A DNA stretch of 6,563 nt, taken from Desulfobacteraceae bacterium. Its GTDB lineage: Bacteria; Desulfobacterota; Desulfobacteria; Desulfobacterales; SURF-7. Numbering within the stretch: position 1 is the stretch's first letter; each line of letters begins with the position of its first letter. Below the pieces are notes generated by a model that was not told the DNA's origin, did not search any database, and was given only the letters and a program-made list of their open reading frames with translations. Below are positions 1 through 5,774 of the stretch, piece by piece. Position numbers and translations under genes: made by a program. The stretch is from positions 1-6,563 of the forward strand of contig JAUXCK010000158.1 of NCBI GenBank assembly GCA_030618925.1, in the 5' to 3' direction.

Positions 1-158
1 ACAAGGATACTCACGGGGAGTTGCTTATTTTCGTCAAAGGCCGCAACTGCGGTTGCAGCTTCGCCTACAACATGCTCGACTGTGAAACCGAATTTCTGTT
101 GCAGCGCTTTTAACGGGGCCGATGCGCCGAACGTTTCCATGCCTATGCTGCATCCGCT
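1..158 (-). pseudogene. tkt: C-terminal fragment of a transketolase, joined to truncated tssL
   Basis: Reading the minus strand in the frame of the ATG at 140-138 gives 52 open codons that run off the window edge. They contain GMETFGASAPLKALQQKFGF followed by TVEHVVGEA, which matches the end of the transketolase C-terminal domain (pattern 'G-[MT]-x-T-F-G-x-S-A-P ... F-G-F-T-V-x-x-V-V' in enzymes such as TktA). Transketolase is a cytoplasmic thiamine-diphosphate enzyme of the pentose phosphate pathway. None of its catalytic or cofactor-binding parts are here, and no start or upstream coding sequence precedes the fragment: the bases before it are the 5' part of tssL. Known transketolases end soon after 'FGFTV..VV', but this frame continues about 20 codons further without a stop before the edge. 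Either the family member has a long tail or the reading is degraded. It is a non-functional remnant, or an assembly join to a real tkt gene. The family call is from motif memory and is fairly confident; the pseudogene status is inferred. Confidence 0.62.
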
Positions 159-355
159 CAGGCACAAACAGCAAACCGTGCCATGTCATAATCTTCCTGA
201 CTGAAATTGCTTGTTTCAAACTTGCCCTCACTGTTGTTCATTACCCCTTTAATATCGGTTCGTACCTGCTCTAAAGAGGGCTGCCTTTTGGCGGCTGACC
301 TTGAAAAATAGACGATATAAACAAAAAGTCCCATGAAACATTCAGTTAAGCGCAT
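158..355 (-). pseudogene. tssL: T6SS membrane-complex protein TssL (DotU family), 5' part only, truncated
   Basis: The 65 residues from MRLTECFMGLF to DYDMARFAVCA match the N-terminus of the DotU/TssL cytoplasmic domain, whose family pattern is 'RLTDCF..L..Y' then 'A-R-F-A-V-C-A-W-x-D-E'. TssL is an inner-membrane protein that joins TssJ and TssM in the T6SS membrane complex and contacts the baseplate. The family is usually over 200 residues with one C-terminal membrane helix. Here the codon expected to be Trp (TGG) after VCA is TGA, and nothing after it resembles TssL in any frame; transketolase-like sequence follows instead. The start chosen is the second of two adjacent ATGs (355-353) because AGGG at 366-363 lies 7 bases before it. 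A longer reading from 403 has no ribosome site and would add residues encoded by intergenic repeat-like DNA. It is downstream of tssK, as usual in T6SS operons, but 213 bases away because of an inserted palindromic element. It cannot make a working TssL. Confidence 0.8.
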
Positions 356-362
356 CATCGCA

Positions 363-366
363 CCCT
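363..366 (-). promoter_or_regulatory. Ribosome binding site deciding the tssL start
   Basis: The minus strand reads AGGG followed by TGCG and then ATGATG. Spacing is 4 bases to the first ATG and 7 to the second. This supports starting at 358/355 rather than at the upstream in-frame ATG at 403. Confidence 0.5.
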
Positions 367-375
367 GTAGGTTGA

Positions 376-398
376 TGCCCATCCATAAATGAGAAACT
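376..398. repeat. Extra copy of the palindrome's terminal motif
   Basis: These 23 bases agree at 18 positions with the left end of the adjacent palindromic element (425-447, same orientation, 49 bases away). They share a 13-base identical core (CCATCCATAAATG, 379-391) with the complement of the element's right end (549-561). This may be the relic of an older element end or a target-like sequence. It lies just upstream of the tssL ribosome binding site. Confidence 0.5.
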
Positions 399-423
399 CC
401 CATCTCTGAATGGCCATAAGTTA

Positions 424-565
424 GTGTCCTTCCATAGATAAGAAATTTTTTCTGAGTTCAAGGCGGGCGAAAATTTTAACCCGAGGAATACATTGTCGTA
501 TTTTGAGAGTTAAAATTTGAGCCCAACACAGAAATCGGGAAAAATAGCCATTTATGGATGGACAC
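424..565. mobile_element. MITE-like 142-bp palindromic element with 6-bp flanking direct repeat
   Basis: The region is one long imperfect inverted repeat in a single register: every pairing sums to 989, so the centre is 494.5. The outer arms are 424-436 (GTGTCCTTCCATA) against 553-565, 12 of 13 pairing. A middle block is 465-468 against 521-524, and a perfect 10-bp block is 471-480 against 509-518. The tip is AATAC/GTATT around a 6-base loop (492-497). Terminal GTGTCC and GGACAC are flanked directly by AAGTTA on both sides (418-423 and 566-571), which looks like a target-site duplication. The right copy contains the tssK stop codon (569-571), so the insertion left TssK intact and separated it from tssL. 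No transposase is encoded, so any movement would need one in trans. Alternatives are a folded intergenic repeat or an RNA hairpin that attenuates read-through. The structure is directly visible; the mobile interpretation is inferred. Confidence 0.66.
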
Positions 566-568
566 AAG

Positions 569-1954
569 TTAGCTTTTCCCGACAATCATTAACGCCACCT
601 TCAAATCCGCCGGCGCCGTATCCCAGAATAGTGCAACATTATGCCCCTCCTGCACCTGGGCCCAGTGATCACTGTGGTGGTCGATCTGAAAATAAAGTGA
701 ACCGGCCCGTCGCGGCAATTCTTGGGGCGGTGTGGGAAGATGCTCCAGCTTTATCCCGGGAAGCGATCGAGCGATAAGAAGGGGCAATGATTCTCTTGAA
801 CCTAATTTGGCAAATGATTCCATGGATTGAAGCATTGCCTGCGGGTCTTCATCGGTTTCAAATGTCAGATAGAACCGGTTCCTCCCCTCAAAAACCGCCG
901 GGGGTAATTCTCCAATATAATAGGTGCCGTCATAATTGAGTGGAATCACATATTCCGGGCCGGCCGTTATCTCATCCAAAAGCCGCGTTATCACCGCCTG
1001 GGCAGACGAAAAACAGTCCCACAGGTTTTGATGATCATAGTCTGCAAGAAGACGGGTTCCATCTTCCAGTTCACCTGTCATGTTCACCTGCCCTGAAAAT
1101 GATGATAGTTCACCGATCAACTGTCTTAAAACAGCATAGACATTCCAGGGATGCATCTGACCCGATTCGGTTAAATGCGAAAGGACCGGCACATACCGGC
1201 CGATGGTTCTTAAGGCCAGCAGATAGACCATATCCCTTGCGCCGAATTCAGCTGAATGAATGCCTCTCTCGCGTTTATATGACTCGAGTTGATGCCCCCG
1301 TGATGAAATCTGGTCGAAAACCTCCTTGATCAGTTTCTGCAAAAGTTCTGAACTTGAAATTGCCAGACAGGGGGGTACGAATTGTTCGGAGAGTCTGACC
1401 CCCTCACCGCTTCTTTCAATTTGAGCGATAGGGATCAGCGTATAATCGCCCAGCTGATCCTTTTCCGTCTCCCAGAAAATTTTCATCAGGTACAAAAGAT
1501 TTTTCACCTGCGCGGTTGTCCCCCCCTGGTAGAGGTCAGGCACTTCTTCAGGATTTTCAGCTGTCACAAACCGTGTGGACACATCCTGAAAATTTTCCAT
1601 TTTTGCAAGAACCGTCACATTTTCGGAAACCTCGCTCAGCTTTTTAATCCCCACAAAAACCGTAAATGGTTTTCCCCCTTCGACCCATGCATCATTAAAT
1701 GTGCGGGGTTCAACAAGGGCATTTCCCGGATAAACCACATGCGTATTATCCGGAAATAAAAATTCTCCTTTTAAAAGCCGGAACGAGAAGTTATTCAGTT
1801 CGGATTGTTGGATCTCAATATCCCCTGTCCCCCAAAAAAAAGGCTGCAAAAACTTATGAAAAGGAGCCAGGAGAGATTGAAAAAAAAGATTCTCTCTCTG
1901 GAAATGCTGGGGCTGTAAAAAAAGTCCTTGATGCCAGAACAGCTGTTTATTCAT
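569..1954 (-). CDS. tssK: T6SS baseplate subunit TssK
   Basis: A 461-residue cytoplasmic protein close to the usual TssK length (about 445). TssK connects the T6SS baseplate to the TssJLM membrane complex, binding TssL and TssM. The N-terminal signature 'W-x-x-G-x-F-L-x-P-Q-H-F-Q' is present as WHQGLFLQPQHFQ (residues 7-19). The C-terminal end carries the family pattern: RSLPGIKLEHLPTPP, then an 'LYFQID...W' block, then ALFWDTAPADLKVAL. These show both ends are intact. The ATG start overlaps the tssJ stop by 8 bases (ATGAATAA), so the two are translationally coupled. A GGAA-containing purine stretch lies about 10 bases upstream. The stop codon TAA sits inside the flanking repeat of the inserted palindromic element and is preserved. 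The first 130 bases of the gene contain three adenine/thymine runs of 7-8 bases (1834-1841, 1880-1887, 1917-1923), but the frame is unbroken. Identification is secure. Confidence 0.95.
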   Translation of the reverse strand: MNKQLFWHQGLFLQPQHFQRENLFFQSLLAPFHKFLQPFFWGTGDIEIQQSELNNFSFRLLKGEFLFPDNTHVVYPGNALVEPRTFNDAWVEGGKPFTVFVGIKKLSEVSENVTVLAKMENFQDVSTRFVTAENPEEVPDLYQGGTTAQVKNLLYLMKIFWETEKDQLGDYTLIPIAQIERSGEGVRLSEQFVPPCLAISSSELLQKLIKEVFDQISSRGHQLESYKRERGIHSAEFGARDMVYLLALRTIGRYVPVLSHLTESGQMHPWNVYAVLRQLIGELSSFSGQVNMTGELEDGTRLLADYDHQNLWDCFSSAQAVITRLLDEITAGPEYVIPLNYDGTYYIGELPPAVFEGRNRFYLTFETDEDPQAMLQSMESFAKLGSRESLPLLIARSLPGIKLEHLPTPPQELPRRAGSLYFQIDHHSDHWAQVQEGHNVALFWDTAPADLKVALMIVGKS

Positions 1955-2495
1955 TTTTCGATATTTCCTTCACGTTGACAATTTGTTTTGGGCCCAGGGT
2001 AAGCTCGACATTTAACATTCCCGGTTTTGACACCTTGGTGATTTTAAGGCCTTCTCTTTCTCTGACCACCGGGACTTCAAACAACCTGATGATATTTTCC
2101 TTGTGAAGTGTATAATAACCGCTTACAACAGCGATAAACTTGGCATTTTCAGCCCGGTCCAGTATAAATGTGGAAACCGTCCCCGGATGAATGATCAGTC
2201 TTTTTGAACTGACGACACTGGCATTGAAAATCCCGCACTCCATCAGTTTATATAAGCCCTGTTCATTTTCACTAAGCTGATTAAACACATTCGGGTCTCT
2301 GAGCTGGTATACACAAAGCAGCAGGGTGTGCGGCATTCCATCCTGAAAGTTCAGCTGCGCATCTGCATTGATCCGAAAATGAACCGCATCTTTTTCATAC
2401 GGCCAGGTGTCCGGCGGTACCGGTGGTTTTGAAGCACATGAAAATATAAACAAAATGACAAACAACAGCCCAACTACCTTGAAATATGGTTTCAC
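1947..2495 (-). CDS. tssJ: T6SS outer-membrane lipoprotein TssJ
   Basis: A 182-residue protein starting at GTG (2495-2493). A lipoprotein signal peptide is clear: Lys residues at 2 and 6, a hydrophobic stretch (residues 7-18), and IFSC with the lipidated Cys at 20. Ala at +2 is consistent with outer-membrane sorting. The mature part has the TssJ pattern 'V-Y-Q-L-x-D-x-x-x-F' as CVYQLRDPNVFNQL. It also has 'H-P-G-T...F-I-L-D' and 'A-V-V-S-G-Y-Y', the usual TssJ strands that precede the R-x-x-x-V region. TssJ anchors the TssM periplasmic domain to the outer membrane. The GTG start is preferred over an upstream in-frame ATG (2525) because a perfect AGGAGGT lies 6 bases before it, because the signal peptide then begins correctly, and because GTGA gives a 4-base overlap with the upstream gene's stop. 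Its end overlaps tssK by 8 bases. Confidence 0.92.
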   Translation of the reverse strand: MKPYFKVVGLLFVILFIFSCASKPPVPPDTWPYEKDAVHFRINADAQLNFQDGMPHTLLLCVYQLRDPNVFNQLSENEQGLYKLMECGIFNASVVSSKRLIIHPGTVSTFILDRAENAKFIAVVSGYYTLHKENIIRLFEVPVVREREGLKITKVSKPGMLNVELTLGPKQIVNVKEISKNE

Positions 2496-3220
2496 TTGGT
2501 GACCTCCTTGCTGAATTTCTGACAATTTTTTTCAAATTCCCTTAATAGCTCCTCAGTACATCGGCCTGTTTCAAGCCATTTGCTTACCATATGATGTTTT
2601 TCTGAAATTATCTCAAAAAGATCGGCCTTTCGGAGCGGGCCTATTTTAAGACCTGTGTTAGTATCTGCTGAAATTTGCACTGGATCCATTTCATTCAAAA
2701 TGTTCTTGATGACAAAAAGAGCTGCGTTCTTGAATGCTTTTTGTATCACCAGGAATGTTTTTTTAATCCTCTCGATATATTCCTCGAGGGATGTCAGGCG
2801 ATCATCTCCTTCAAGATGGGAACCAATGACGGCCCTGATGGTTTCGTCACTTTGAGCATCACCCAAAAGATTAATATTCATAATTCGAACAAGATCATTG
2901 AGCGATCCAAAAATTGTTTCAAATGATTCCGCCGCCCGCTTCATAATATCTTCTGATGACGTTTCTGATACTGTAATCTCTCTCCCTAATATCAGTGACA
3001 GGAGTTTAGCAGACGCCTGCTCATCGAGTTGTGCCCCCTGCATACCCTCAGGCACATCACCAAACTCTGCACAAAGTTTATTGACCAGCAGAAGCCGATC
3101 ATCCGCCGGCAGATCAACCACTTGCCGGTCCAGGAATTCTTCAACTGCCCCCTCTGCGCTCAATGGGCCGGAAGCATATATCTCACGGAGATCAGATGCC
3201 ATTTTTTTTGTTGCTGTCAT
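2492..3220 (-). CDS. TagH-like T6SS protein: FHA-protein C-terminal domain without the FHA domain
   Basis: A 242-residue, mainly helical, soluble protein with no signal or membrane segment. Residues 68-182 and 190-240 resemble the conserved C-terminal domain of T6SS FHA proteins (TagH/ImpI/VasC, Fha1-type). Visible blocks are a leucine-rich 'ASAKLLSLILGR' stretch, 'DIMKRAAESFETIFGSLNDL' (family: '..LM.RLG.L....V.GLMDLLRAR'), 'SLEEYIERIKKTFLVIQKAF' with 'KNAALFVIKNILNEMDP' (family: 'A..AF.DL..H..A...G...A...LL.RFDP'), and a final 'RKADLFEI....' helix. Full family members have an FHA phosphothreonine-binding domain of about 100 residues at the N-terminus. Here the first 60 residues lack the FHA G-R and S-x-x-H motifs. 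Position directly before tssJ-tssK is the usual place for tagH. A GAGG motif lies 13 bases before the ATG, which is long. The stop overlaps the tssJ GTG. The family call is by pattern recognition and is moderately sure. Confidence 0.6.
   Translation of the reverse strand: MTATKKMASDLREIYASGPLSAEGAVEEFLDRQVVDLPADDRLLLVNKLCAEFGDVPEGMQGAQLDEQASAKLLSLILGREITVSETSSEDIMKRAAESFETIFGSLNDLVRIMNINLLGDAQSDETIRAVIGSHLEGDDRLTSLEEYIERIKKTFLVIQKAFKNAALFVIKNILNEMDPVQISADTNTGLKIGPLRKADLFEIISEKHHMVSKWLETGRCTEELLREFEKNCQKFSKEVTK
2502..2508 (-). promoter_or_regulatory. Strong Shine-Dalgarno for tssJ inside the upstream gene
   Basis: AGGAGGT on the minus strand, 6 bases before the GTG at 2495, lies within the last codons of the TagH-like gene. 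It fixes the GTG start of tssJ and allows translation coupled to, or independent of, the upstream gene. Confidence 0.75.
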
Positions 3221-3275
3221 GAATAAGGGCTGTCCTCTTTTGGTCTGAATTGAGTCCCCCTATGCGGGACCCCAT

Positions 3276-5594
3276 TTATTTTTTATTTTTATCCGGTTTC
3301 TGGATAATGGTTTGTTCCAGAAAATCATCATCCAGTTTTTCGTCCGAAATCCCTGGATCTGCGATATCCTCCTGCATTGAGCTCTGAGATTTTTTCTTGT
3401 TTAAATGCCCTGTCCTGCCCGGACGAATGATCACGGTTTCATCCAGGATATCCTCTTCTTGAGGCGTTGCCGCCGCCCCTCTATCAAGTGCTCTCTCCTC
3501 CTGTTTACCCGTTCTTTCAGGCCGGATAATGACCGTCTCATCCATGATATCATCCGCTTCCCCGGGCACGGTCACAGATTCTCCGGCAGTTGCTTTCTCT
3601 TCCGGCATTCCGGCTTTCCCGGGCCGCAGGATCACCGTCTGGTCCAGCATGTCATTTTCTGCCGCCTGTGCTGCCGCAGGCGCCATTTCTTTCGGGGGGC
3701 CGATCTCTCCAGGCCGGATGACCACTGTCTCGGTCAGAATGTCATCTTCCTCTGGTTCTGCCATGGGTTCTTTGTAAGGGAGCTGGCCCGCCGGCATACC
3801 GATCTCTTCAGGCCTGAGGAGCACAGTCTCAGCCCCGATTTCGTCTTCATCCTGCACTTTTGAAATACGGTCGTCTTCAGAGCGATGGGATGACAAATCA
3901 ATTGAAGTGCGCCACTTATTCGCAATCTTTAAAAGGATCTCATGAATCTCCCGATCGTTTTTGAGTATATCTTCAACCTCAAGCGATGAGGCCTCATTGA
4001 TTGAGGACTCTTCTGCTGAAGGCACCTCCTGGAATAAACCCGCCCTGACGTTATGCCTCAATGATTCCAGATCTGTTTGAAACCCATGGTTCGACCACTC
4101 CGGCGCATGCCCCAGGCCCGCAGTGATTAACGTCCATCCCAGGCCCAGGGCCTCCTCCCACATGGTGTCCCAGACCCCATGGACAGATGCGGTATCCGGT
4201 GTCCAGTAAATGTTTTCAGGAGAAAAGGCATGGGCGGCTTCACTGCTCAAAAGGTGTGATAAAGACATGTCCGCGTGAACATCTATTTTTTCCGTCATCT
4301 GGTTAATCAGGGCATAAATTTCTCTGATGTCCCGGGTTTTATTCACCAGCAGCGTATAAAACCAGATGATGCCCACATAATAGAGACCCGATACCGGGAA
4401 TGTCTCCGGGCGTGCGGACATGTTCTCTTCAACACGGCCGACACCTGCATGCATAAGTTTAAAATTCCAGAAACAGGGAAGCAGACCTGTCTGGCCGGAG
4501 AGCTTTATCCAGAACCGGTCAATTGATATCCCGGGGCCCGGATAGAATTGATTTTTCAAATGGGGGATAATGGCGGTCATGAGGTCGCCCAGAAAAGTGA
4601 GCTTTAAATATAAAATTTCCAAAAACCGCTTACTTTCTTTTTCAGAAAAAAAATGGACCGGGGTTGGATAGTCCGCCTTCATGCGTCTCAGGCACCTTAA
4701 TCTGCCTTGGGCATGTTTTATGACCAGGTGATCCTCAAGATCTTTAAATGACGCACCTGAAATCAGTGCCAGAAAATCAAGTGCATTGACTGAAGCAGCA
4801 TCAAAAACAAGCATATAAAACGGATAAAACGAAAAAGGGATGATGTTTGATAGAACCAGATCATCGGACCCGTAACATTCCTGGTGTTTAGGACAGCCGA
4901 TGCACGGAAACCTGTCCTCTAATGCTTTGTTTTCTTTTAACCTGTCGAACTCTTTTATCAACCCCCTTTGGTCCTTAACCAGGGCTGAATCTGATGCCTC
5001 AAGGGTGGAAACATAAAAATCGGAATTTCCCTGTGATGTAAAACATGACGGACAAAACAGATAGCGTTTTAGAGAAGTTGTGAACGGCTGGAGCGCCAAC
5101 CCCAGGAGTATTTCGTCGTCATGGCACTGCTGGAGCGGCAGCCCGCATTTCGCGCATGGGGGATGAAAATATATCTTTCTGAATTTACAGTAAAACAAAG
5201 ACTGGAAGGGCAATAGGAGGCCGCCATCTCCCACCTGATCTGCCAGAATATGAATTGGATTTGCCTGGCTTTCTTTGGCATAGAATGTAAACGCCTGCTG
5301 CCAGTATTGATCAATATCTTTGTTGTTCAGCGGTCTTAATTCATCTTCTTGCAGATGATAGTGGCTTTTTTGCACCAACATGAATGCCTGCTTGATTTCG
5401 CTGCCGGCATCTGTCAGGAAATTCGCCTCCAAAAGACGTGACAGCGGATCTGATTCATCGATGACGACAAATGGATGAAATGCCCCCCTTAATTCCGGAG
5501 AATCCTGTTTGTCCAGGGCAAAGTTTAAGCAGAACCTGGCGCCGCCTTTCTCAATATACGGCAGTAAAGTGGGCAATCTCGTGTTTGTCACCAC
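3276..5594 (-). CDS. 772-aa T6SS-linked protein: CxxC motifs, possible degenerate kinase lobe, six Thr-motif repeats
   Basis: I do not recognise this family. The N-terminal half is globular with cysteine pairs at C147-C150, C157-H158, C181-C184, C231-C234 and C240, a pattern suggesting zinc-ribbon sites. Residues about 340-430 can be read, weakly, as the C-lobe of a protein kinase: an 'RFWIKLSGQ' stretch where 'NIIVTPEGQ' sits in the neighbouring kinase, then FWNFKLMHAGVG, then SGLYYVGIIWFYTLL resembling its SDLYSLGVILYEL. It lacks HRD and DFG, so it would be inactive. Residues 525-575 are polar and acidic with a helical stretch. Residues 585-772 hold six repeats centred on threonines 590, 623, 653, 687, 720 and 762, in an acidic, Pro/Ala-rich, probably disordered tail. 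No signal peptide or membrane segment is seen. The GTG start follows AAGGA by 6 bases. The gene lies between a Ser/Thr kinase (180 bases upstream) and the TagH-like gene (55 bases downstream). A kinase substrate or docking scaffold is my inference. Confidence 0.7.
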   Translation of the reverse strand: MVTNTRLPTLLPYIEKGGARFCLNFALDKQDSPELRGAFHPFVVIDESDPLSRLLEANFLTDAGSEIKQAFMLVQKSHYHLQEDELRPLNNKDIDQYWQQAFTFYAKESQANPIHILADQVGDGGLLLPFQSLFYCKFRKIYFHPPCAKCGLPLQQCHDDEILLGLALQPFTTSLKRYLFCPSCFTSQGNSDFYVSTLEASDSALVKDQRGLIKEFDRLKENKALEDRFPCIGCPKHQECYGSDDLVLSNIIPFSFYPFYMLVFDAASVNALDFLALISGASFKDLEDHLVIKHAQGRLRCLRRMKADYPTPVHFFSEKESKRFLEILYLKLTFLGDLMTAIIPHLKNQFYPGPGISIDRFWIKLSGQTGLLPCFWNFKLMHAGVGRVEENMSARPETFPVSGLYYVGIIWFYTLLVNKTRDIREIYALINQMTEKIDVHADMSLSHLLSSEAAHAFSPENIYWTPDTASVHGVWDTMWEEALGLGWTLITAGLGHAPEWSNHGFQTDLESLRHNVRAGLFQEVPSAEESSINEASSLEVEDILKNDREIHEILLKIANKWRTSIDLSSHRSEDDRISKVQDEDEIGAETVLLRPEEIGMPAGQLPYKEPMAEPEEDDILTETVVIRPGEIGPPKEMAPAAAQAAENDMLDQTVILRPGKAGMPEEKATAGESVTVPGEADDIMDETVIIRPERTGKQEERALDRGAAATPQEEDILDETVIIRPGRTGHLNKKKSQSSMQEDIADPGISDEKLDDDFLEQTIIQKPDKNKK
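3294..3842 (-). repeat. Six-copy coding repeat with motif (D/E)(E/Q)T(V/I)(I/V/L)(I/L)RP
   Basis: The six cores are ETVLLRP, ETVVIRP, QTVILRP, ETVIIRP, ETVIIRP and QTIIQKP. Their Thr codons are at 3825, 3726, 3636, 3534, 3435 and 3309 (lowest base of each). Spacing is 33, 30, 34, 33 and 42 residues. Most are preceded by an acidic 'D-[DI]-[ILM]-x-[DE]' block and followed by G-x-x-G. The DNA is also similar between copies (for example the ATCACGGT and ATGACCGT core contexts with GATATC nearby), so the array arose by internal duplication. The last copy is the most divergent, lacking the hydrophobic residue at Thr+3. Linkers between cores vary in sequence and are Ala/Pro/Glu rich. Confidence 0.85.
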
Positions 5595-5600
5595 TCAAAA

Positions 5601-5605
5601 TCCTT
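5601..5605 (-). promoter_or_regulatory. Ribosome binding site for the 772-aa protein
   Basis: AAGGA on the minus strand with 6 bases to the first of two adjacent GTG codons (5594-5592). It supports a GTG start; no ATG in frame is available nearby. Confidence 0.55.
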
Positions 5606-5623
5606 CTTCTTAAGTAAGGCTAT

Positions 5624-5643
5624 GTTATAAAAAGTTATAAAAA
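5624..5643. repeat. Two perfect 10-bp tandem repeats (GTTATAAAAA)
   Basis: GTTATAAAAA occurs twice in direct succession, followed by G. On the coding strand this reads TTTTTATAAC twice, each containing a TATAAC hexamer. It may be a duplicated -10 region or simple slippage in AT-rich DNA. Confidence 0.7.
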
Positions 5644-5774
5644 GATTAAACTGATAAGCGGTAAAGATTGAAACGGTCAGATCATCGTAAAGGTCAAAGT
5701 GTTACATAAACCATTAATCAGATAAATTAAAGAAGATTTTTACTCTGTTTCTAAAAAACCGGTCCTGCACGCTT

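Larger units (their letters stand above)
5595..5774 (-). other. AT-rich intergenic gap between kinase and 772-aa gene, possible promoter
   Basis: This 180-base gap is much more AT-rich than the genes around it. In the minus direction it holds two TATAAC hexamers (5629-5624 and 5639-5634) about 30-40 bases before the GTG start, but no well-spaced TTGACA-like box is found with either. TTGACC at about 5695-5690 has no good -10 partner. AAGGA (5605-5601) is the ribosome site for the 772-residue protein. A run of six T follows the kinase stop but has no convincing stem before it, so no terminator is called. A separate promoter for the downstream genes is possible but weakly supported. Confidence 0.35.

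Noticed and set aside
34..231. A 65-residue minus-strand frame spanning the tssL/transketolase junction
   Set aside because: It is the out-of-frame reading of both neighbours, rich in Arg and Cys, with no recognisable content.
356..403. Longer tssL start at the ATG at 403
   Set aside because: No ribosome site before it and the extra residues come from intergenic repeat-like DNA; the AGGG before 358/355 fits the family's start.
940..2106. Several plus-strand open frames opposite tssK and tssJ
   Set aside because: Low-complexity antisense translations of two securely identified genes; no independent support.
3254..3270. Small hairpin GTCCC...GGGAC between the 772-aa gene and the TagH-like gene, as a terminator
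   Set aside because: Only a 5-bp stem, and on the transcribed (minus) strand no T run follows it; the T-rich side is on the plus strand where no gene needs terminating.
3276..3842. The threonine repeats as a CRISPR or DNA-level regulatory array
   Set aside because: The repeats keep the protein motif and frame while spacing and bases vary, so selection is on the protein.
3405..3863. Open frames on the plus strand across the repeat region
   Set aside because: They are antisense to the threonine-repeat tail; their apparent repetition simply mirrors the coding repeats, and they have no ribosome site or family resemblance.
5690..5695. TTGACC as a -35 box for the 772-aa gene
   Set aside because: No TATAAT-like hexamer lies 15-19 bases downstream; the TATAAC copies are too far away.
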